Positions 59,830-64,000 of a DNA stretch of 64,000 nucleotides are shown one piece after another. The position numbers and the translations under genes were made by a program. This DNA is from Marsupella aquatica. Taxonomy: Eukaryota; Marchantiophyta. Every line of letters starts with the position of its first letter. Positions within the stretch are counted from its first letter, which is position 1. Below the pieces are notes generated by a model that saw only the letters and a program-made list of their open reading frames with translations, searched no databases and had not been told where the DNA came from. Location: positions 20,336,001 through 20,400,000 of the forward strand of contig OZ316894.1 in assembly GCA_973895155.1 (NCBI GenBank), given 5' to 3'.

Positions 59830-61764
59830 GCGGAGCTCGCCACTCAATTTGGAACGGGAGTTTGAAAGGGGTTTGTCCTCTAAGAATAGAAGAGATCCGG
59901 GCGGTATTCTGTTCCACGTAGTTTCTATTGCGCGAGTTTTTGTACTCTACACAAAGACATTTGTACCATATTTCGATCGAGAGCACGAGGAGTGTTATGC
60001 GGTCACCGAGGGACAGACACCTCCCGCACTCTGCCACGGGAAAGTGCCCTGCCTACGAGAAAGAGTCACTGTGTATCTATAGATTTCTGTTGAATAACCT
60101 TCGATATGGTGGCAGTTATCCAGCCCTTTCGCTCCTTTCACCGTTGTCTCTCCATCAGAAAACTGAATTTAGTACTGGTTGACGGCCTTTTTAACGACTT
60201 CGGAAGAGATTCCATGTATAGTAGTATGTGGAGTAGTTTGTAGTTGGGCTGGGGCTGGTAATCAATGTACTAGAGGATTCATGTAAATTCATCTTGACTT
60301 TTTGGTTTCCAAGGTACAAACTGTGACTGCATCAACTTTTGAATATTTTCTTGCCTTCCCGACTCCCTACATGACGAAAAATGATCTTGTCCGGATAAAC
60401 GGGTAATGCTTGAACTGCAAAGCAGGTTGGCATGGTTGAGGTCCCCACTGCAACTGGTTTCTGTGTGTGTTCTCGGGACTTGTCAATCTGGTTTCAAGTT
60501 TAGAAACTGCTGGGCTGAGATCTTCCATGGCAGTAGATATGTCGGATTTCTCCATCTAAATGGGTCCGACGATACAAGAATTGACGTTTCGGCCATTGAT
60601 GTGTTCTGTTTAAGTTCTTAGAGTTCTCGTTTTGGGCTCCAAATGTAGAGAACCAGTATAATTTTTCGGAAGTTCAAAACTCAATTTGATCAATCCACAC
60701 TACATTTGAAGTCCACGCCGATATCTGCTTGTTCACACTAATTTTTGTCGAACCCGTTGCGAACCTAGACTAAATGTCGAAAGCTGTGATCTATCACCGT
60801 TTCCTCAACATGAGTGCTACCGTAGTCCAGACTAGTTTCTGTCAATCGGACTAGTTTCGAACCCAGACTACACGCCATGAAAAGTGTAATTATCTCGGTT
60901 TTCTCGACAAGGGACAGTCACCGGTGAAGTGTCCGTCGACTTAAACAGAGAATTTCGTCTGGACCTGTCTCCGCTTTCCGCTGAAACTTCTTAGCAACTT
61001 ATTCGTAGAACAGAAAAATATCCACAATCAATGTGAAGCATGTCTCTGGAGCACACATGGCCCAATGGTGCGTCCCCGCAGGCAGGGAGGGTGCGGTGGT
61101 TGCTTACAGGAGGGGCCAATTTACGTTCACTGTTTCCATCAAATGTTACTTGAATTCCCTTTGCGAATACCAATGCTGGTCAGATGGCTTCGGATTCCAA
61201 ATAGCTTGGAAACGTTAGGAATAAAAAGTGAGCGTACTAATGCCGTTTGAAATCCAAATCGTGTGCGTATTTAAAGTGTGTAGAGAATGATCATCAAAGG
61301 CGTTACTTTGGATACCAAATGCAACCCAAATTGGGGCACGGGCACCGATGGCTGGCAGTTTCGGGACAGGAAAGACAGACAGTTGAGCTTTGGTTGGATA
61401 ACGTTGAACTGCCATACCTGTGGTAGAGCACGACTGTTTTCAGGAATTGACTGTAACCCACCGAAAGGACGTCAGTGAAAAGTCCTGAAATTTTCGGTGA
61501 ACGATACCATTCTAGCCAGGCAGCCAGCACTCCCAGTACCGTACCAGGAAACGCTTTGTGCGAACTGCACCAGCAGCACCACCGTGTCCTGGCCAAGGTA
61601 TTAATGCCCGTCTGGAATCTAGGAAGCGTGAGAGACTTTTACAGGTCAGGACGTCAACGGAAACAGGGTGATTCGGTGAGATCAACAGTCACATTCTCCC
61701 CCTTCAAGCTGACGAGGGGACGGGACAATTTTTGTACTTGGACCCAATGAATCTAAAGTTGTAA
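59830..61764. other. 3' flank of the glycosylase gene, no gene recognised
   Basis: Short frames on both strands without recognisable content. The first few hundred bases are presumably 3' UTR. Confidence 0.4.
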
Positions 61765-62277
61765 GAGCACCTCCAGTGGTTTAGGGGTCAATGACCTCCA
61801 TATTCGAAATATAACACCTCATATGGAGTCCTAAAAATTAGAAAAGCTTTCCTATTGAATTCAATTATCAGTTCACCTATTTCTTTTACCCCTGTCCCTC
61901 CAAAATGATGTGTTGTCATAACTAGATTCAAGATCACAATCATATCCAGGATCTTGTGACATGTGGCAAAATCACTGACATACATGAGAATAGTGATGAA
62001 ATCTGTGACGTAAAAGAGAATAGAGGTCAGGATAGAGGTCTCTCTCATAAAAATCACTGACATACATGAGAATAGTGATGAAATCTGTGACATAAAAGAG
62101 AATAGAGGTCAGGATAGAGGTCTCTCTGCTGCCCTTTTACCAAATATGGAGATATAGGGTTCTGAGAATGGAGGCTGGCTGTCATTTACCTGGGAAGCCA
62201 TCCCTCCAAATTGTTAGAGGTCCCTATATGTTTTTTTTAGAGGTTACAGGTGCATTTGACCTACCACTGGAGGTGCT
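61765..62277. mobile_element. PIF/Harbinger-like MITE, copy 1
   Basis: Starts GAGCACCTCCAGTGGT and ends ACCACTGGAGGTGCT, a terminal inverted repeat of ~15 bp. It is flanked on both sides by TAA (61762-61764 and 62278-62280), the 3-bp target duplication typical of PIF/Harbinger elements. There is no coding capacity. An internal 82-bp segment ('ATCACTGACATACATGAGAA' at 61971 and 62053) is duplicated in tandem. Confidence 0.85.
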
Positions 62278-62904
62278 TAAGGGGACAGTTTTGAAGTAAT
62301 TGCCTTCAAGTTGCTATGTTAACAATATAGGGACACACCTTAACAATGCAAATCATCTCCTTTTTTAGTTTTTAAACCACAACTACCCATATGTAAGAGG
62401 AAGTGTCCCAATTTTCTCCTTTTTTCAAATTCCACCCACTTCTTTCCTCTATCGTGCCAGTTTGCTTCACGATGGCACAAAACATTTATTGTTTCTAGTG
62501 AAATTTGGTTCCTACAGTAACCTGTAACCCTTGAAGGGGCAGCTCTGGTTTAAATAATTTTGAACTGTCTGGCATAACACATTAAGGCTAGTGCCAATGC
62601 CGGGGCCAACTGTTTTCTATGTGGGATACTTTTACTTGTGTAATTACCTTATCATTCAAAGTTAGCATGAATCTCAGACTGTATTTGAGAATGATGCATA
62701 TTTTGAGAGAAAATAGATGGAAGCTATGTGCAGCATCTGTCAGCATCAATAAACGTCAACTGCGCAAAAGCCTTGCACAGTGTCATCCAGCACTAAGATA
62801 TCTCCACTTGAAGGTGAACATTTACACACCAACCTGACCAACATTGACTAGCAAGGAGGTACGAGTTTTGAGCTATCTCATGAGTCATTGTTTCCCCTGT
62901 AAAA
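62278..62904. other. intergenic, no gene recognised
   Basis: Nothing supportable between the two MITE copies. Confidence 0.4.
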
Positions 62905-63352
62905 GAGCATCTCCAGTGGTTTAGGAGTCAATGACCTCTAAATTCAAAATATAACACATCATATGGAGACCTAAAAACTAGAAATTAAAGCCTTCCTATT
63001 GAATTCAATCACCTGTTCACCCCTTTTTTTGACCCCTATCCCTCCAAAATGATGTGTTGTCATAACTAGGTTCAAGATCACAATCATATCAAGGATCTTG
63101 TGACATGTGGTGAAATCTCTGACGTAGATGAGAATAGTGGTGAAATTTCTGAGAATAGAGGTCAGGATAGAATTTTCTCTCCTGGCTGCCATTTTTACCA
63201 AATATGGAGGTAAAGGATTCTGAGAATGGAGGCTGGCTGCCATTTACTTAAGGATAGGGGCCACAGGTGGGAAGCCATCACTCCAAATTCAACCCCTATA
63301 TATGTTCTTTTTGGAGGTTACAGGTGCATTTGACTCTCTGGCTGGATCTGCT
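62905..63352. mobile_element. PIF/Harbinger-like MITE, copy 2
   Basis: Collinear with copy 1 over most of its length: 'GAGCATCTCCAGTGGTTTAG', 'CCTCCAAAATGATGTGTTGT' without its first bases, 'CAAGATCACAATCATATC', 'TTCTGAGAATGGAGGCTGGC', 'GGAGGTTACAGGTGCATTTG'. It lacks the internal 82-bp duplication. The right terminal repeat is degraded (GGCTGGATCTGCT), so the end is approximate and it is likely an older insertion. Confidence 0.75.
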
Positions 63353-63940
63353 ATAAAGGTACACAATACTCTTGCATAAATTTGAAGCTAAAGGTTCTAG
63401 CCTCCCATAGTGCAGAGTACTTCCCCCCCGATATTAGGAAAGACCAAACAGGTTTCATGGAATTGTACCGCAGAGGAAGATCTCAAGGAAGATTTGGTCG
63501 GGTTCAGTCTTGTCTCGGCCCCAAATAGGAAAGAGGAAATGGGTTGTATGCAATAGCCCCACTTACAAAGCTCTTGGCGCAAAGAGGTGGTCCGGTGCCA
63601 CAATCATATTGCTCCCAAACATCAAGAAAGAGTTAACTGGTTACATATACTCATAAAGTGGACTTGAAAATGGAGCGAGCTTTATGGTGCAAAGAGCTGG
63701 TCTAGTTACCATCTTTTGTATCACCCCCACTATCAGGAGAGAGGAAACTTCTCCTTTGGCTTGTTTTTTGCCACCAGGCAAGGAGGTGGTGCTGAAGATG
63801 TCAGAAGAGGTACCCTTGCTGACATCCTGGTTCAAAGCACACCAAGTTGCCTAGGGTTTAAACCTAACCACCCCCACTTGTAAAGATAGGTTAAACATAT
63901 ATTGAACTGCCAAAAACAAAAACACTTACAACCAATCAAC
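63353..63940. other. intergenic, no gene recognised
   Basis: Minus-strand frames at 63397-63603 and 63641-63835 have no recognised content. Confidence 0.4.
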
Positions 63941-64000
63941 TGGCTTTGGTCAGTTGGTCAAGGGATGAGCCTAGAACCAAGAGGTCCCAGGTTCAACCCC
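63941..64000 (+). mobile_element. tRNA-derived SINE-like element, copy 2 (truncated by window end)
   Basis: 'TTTGGTCAGTTGGTCAAGGG' resembles a tRNA box A region. It is followed by 'GCCTAGAACCAAGAGGTCCC' and box B-like 'GGTTCAACCCC', the last bases of the window. The stretch shared with copy 1 (from GCCTAGAACC through GGTTCAA) is identical over about 28 bases. Confidence 0.55.

Overview
The window is nuclear DNA of a land plant, most likely one with motile sperm (bryophyte, lycophyte, fern or cycad/ginkgo grade). It carries a many-exon plastid isoamylase gene (ISA3 type), a plant-type DNA-3-methyladenine glycosylase, plant-style retroelement debris and a PIF/Harbinger-like MITE pair. It also carries a full-length gene for the axonemal protein CFAP70, which has no use in a plant without flagella. 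I cannot name the species. The gene models below were built by hand from splice sites, reading phase and family similarity; no transcript data were available.

Layout. 1-2950: a degenerate ~260-bp triplication, otherwise empty. 2953-9816 (+): an unrecognised 8-exon gene whose last exon encodes 14 armadillo-like repeats, each exactly 45 residues (135 bp). 10.46-10.81 kb: a broken TPR-type coding relic. 13.8-25.2 kb: a retroelement graveyard with three diverged relatives of one transposon-associated ORF (-, +, -), of which only the middle one (16999-18741) is open. 27.16-36.25 kb (+): ISA3-type isoamylase, 22 exons, all four GH13 catalytic motifs, one GC-AG intron. 37-42.7 kb: minisatellites and a tRNA-derived SINE. 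42.78-51.51 kb (-): CFAP70, 10 exons. 56.46-59.83 kb (+): DNA-3-methyladenine glycosylase I with a ~400-residue disordered N-terminal extension and an Arg at the position of a pocket Trp. 61.76-63.35 kb: two related MITEs. The window ends inside a second SINE head.

The genes do not form a pathway: starch debranching in plastids, axoneme assembly in sperm, and base excision repair are neighbours by chance. The unrecognised ARM gene is the best candidate for something undescribed: predicted membrane segments, a Pro/Gln/Thr minisatellite linker and a repeat array that looks recently amplified. I found no CRISPR array, operon, rRNA or functional tRNA, and I do not claim a new multi-gene system.
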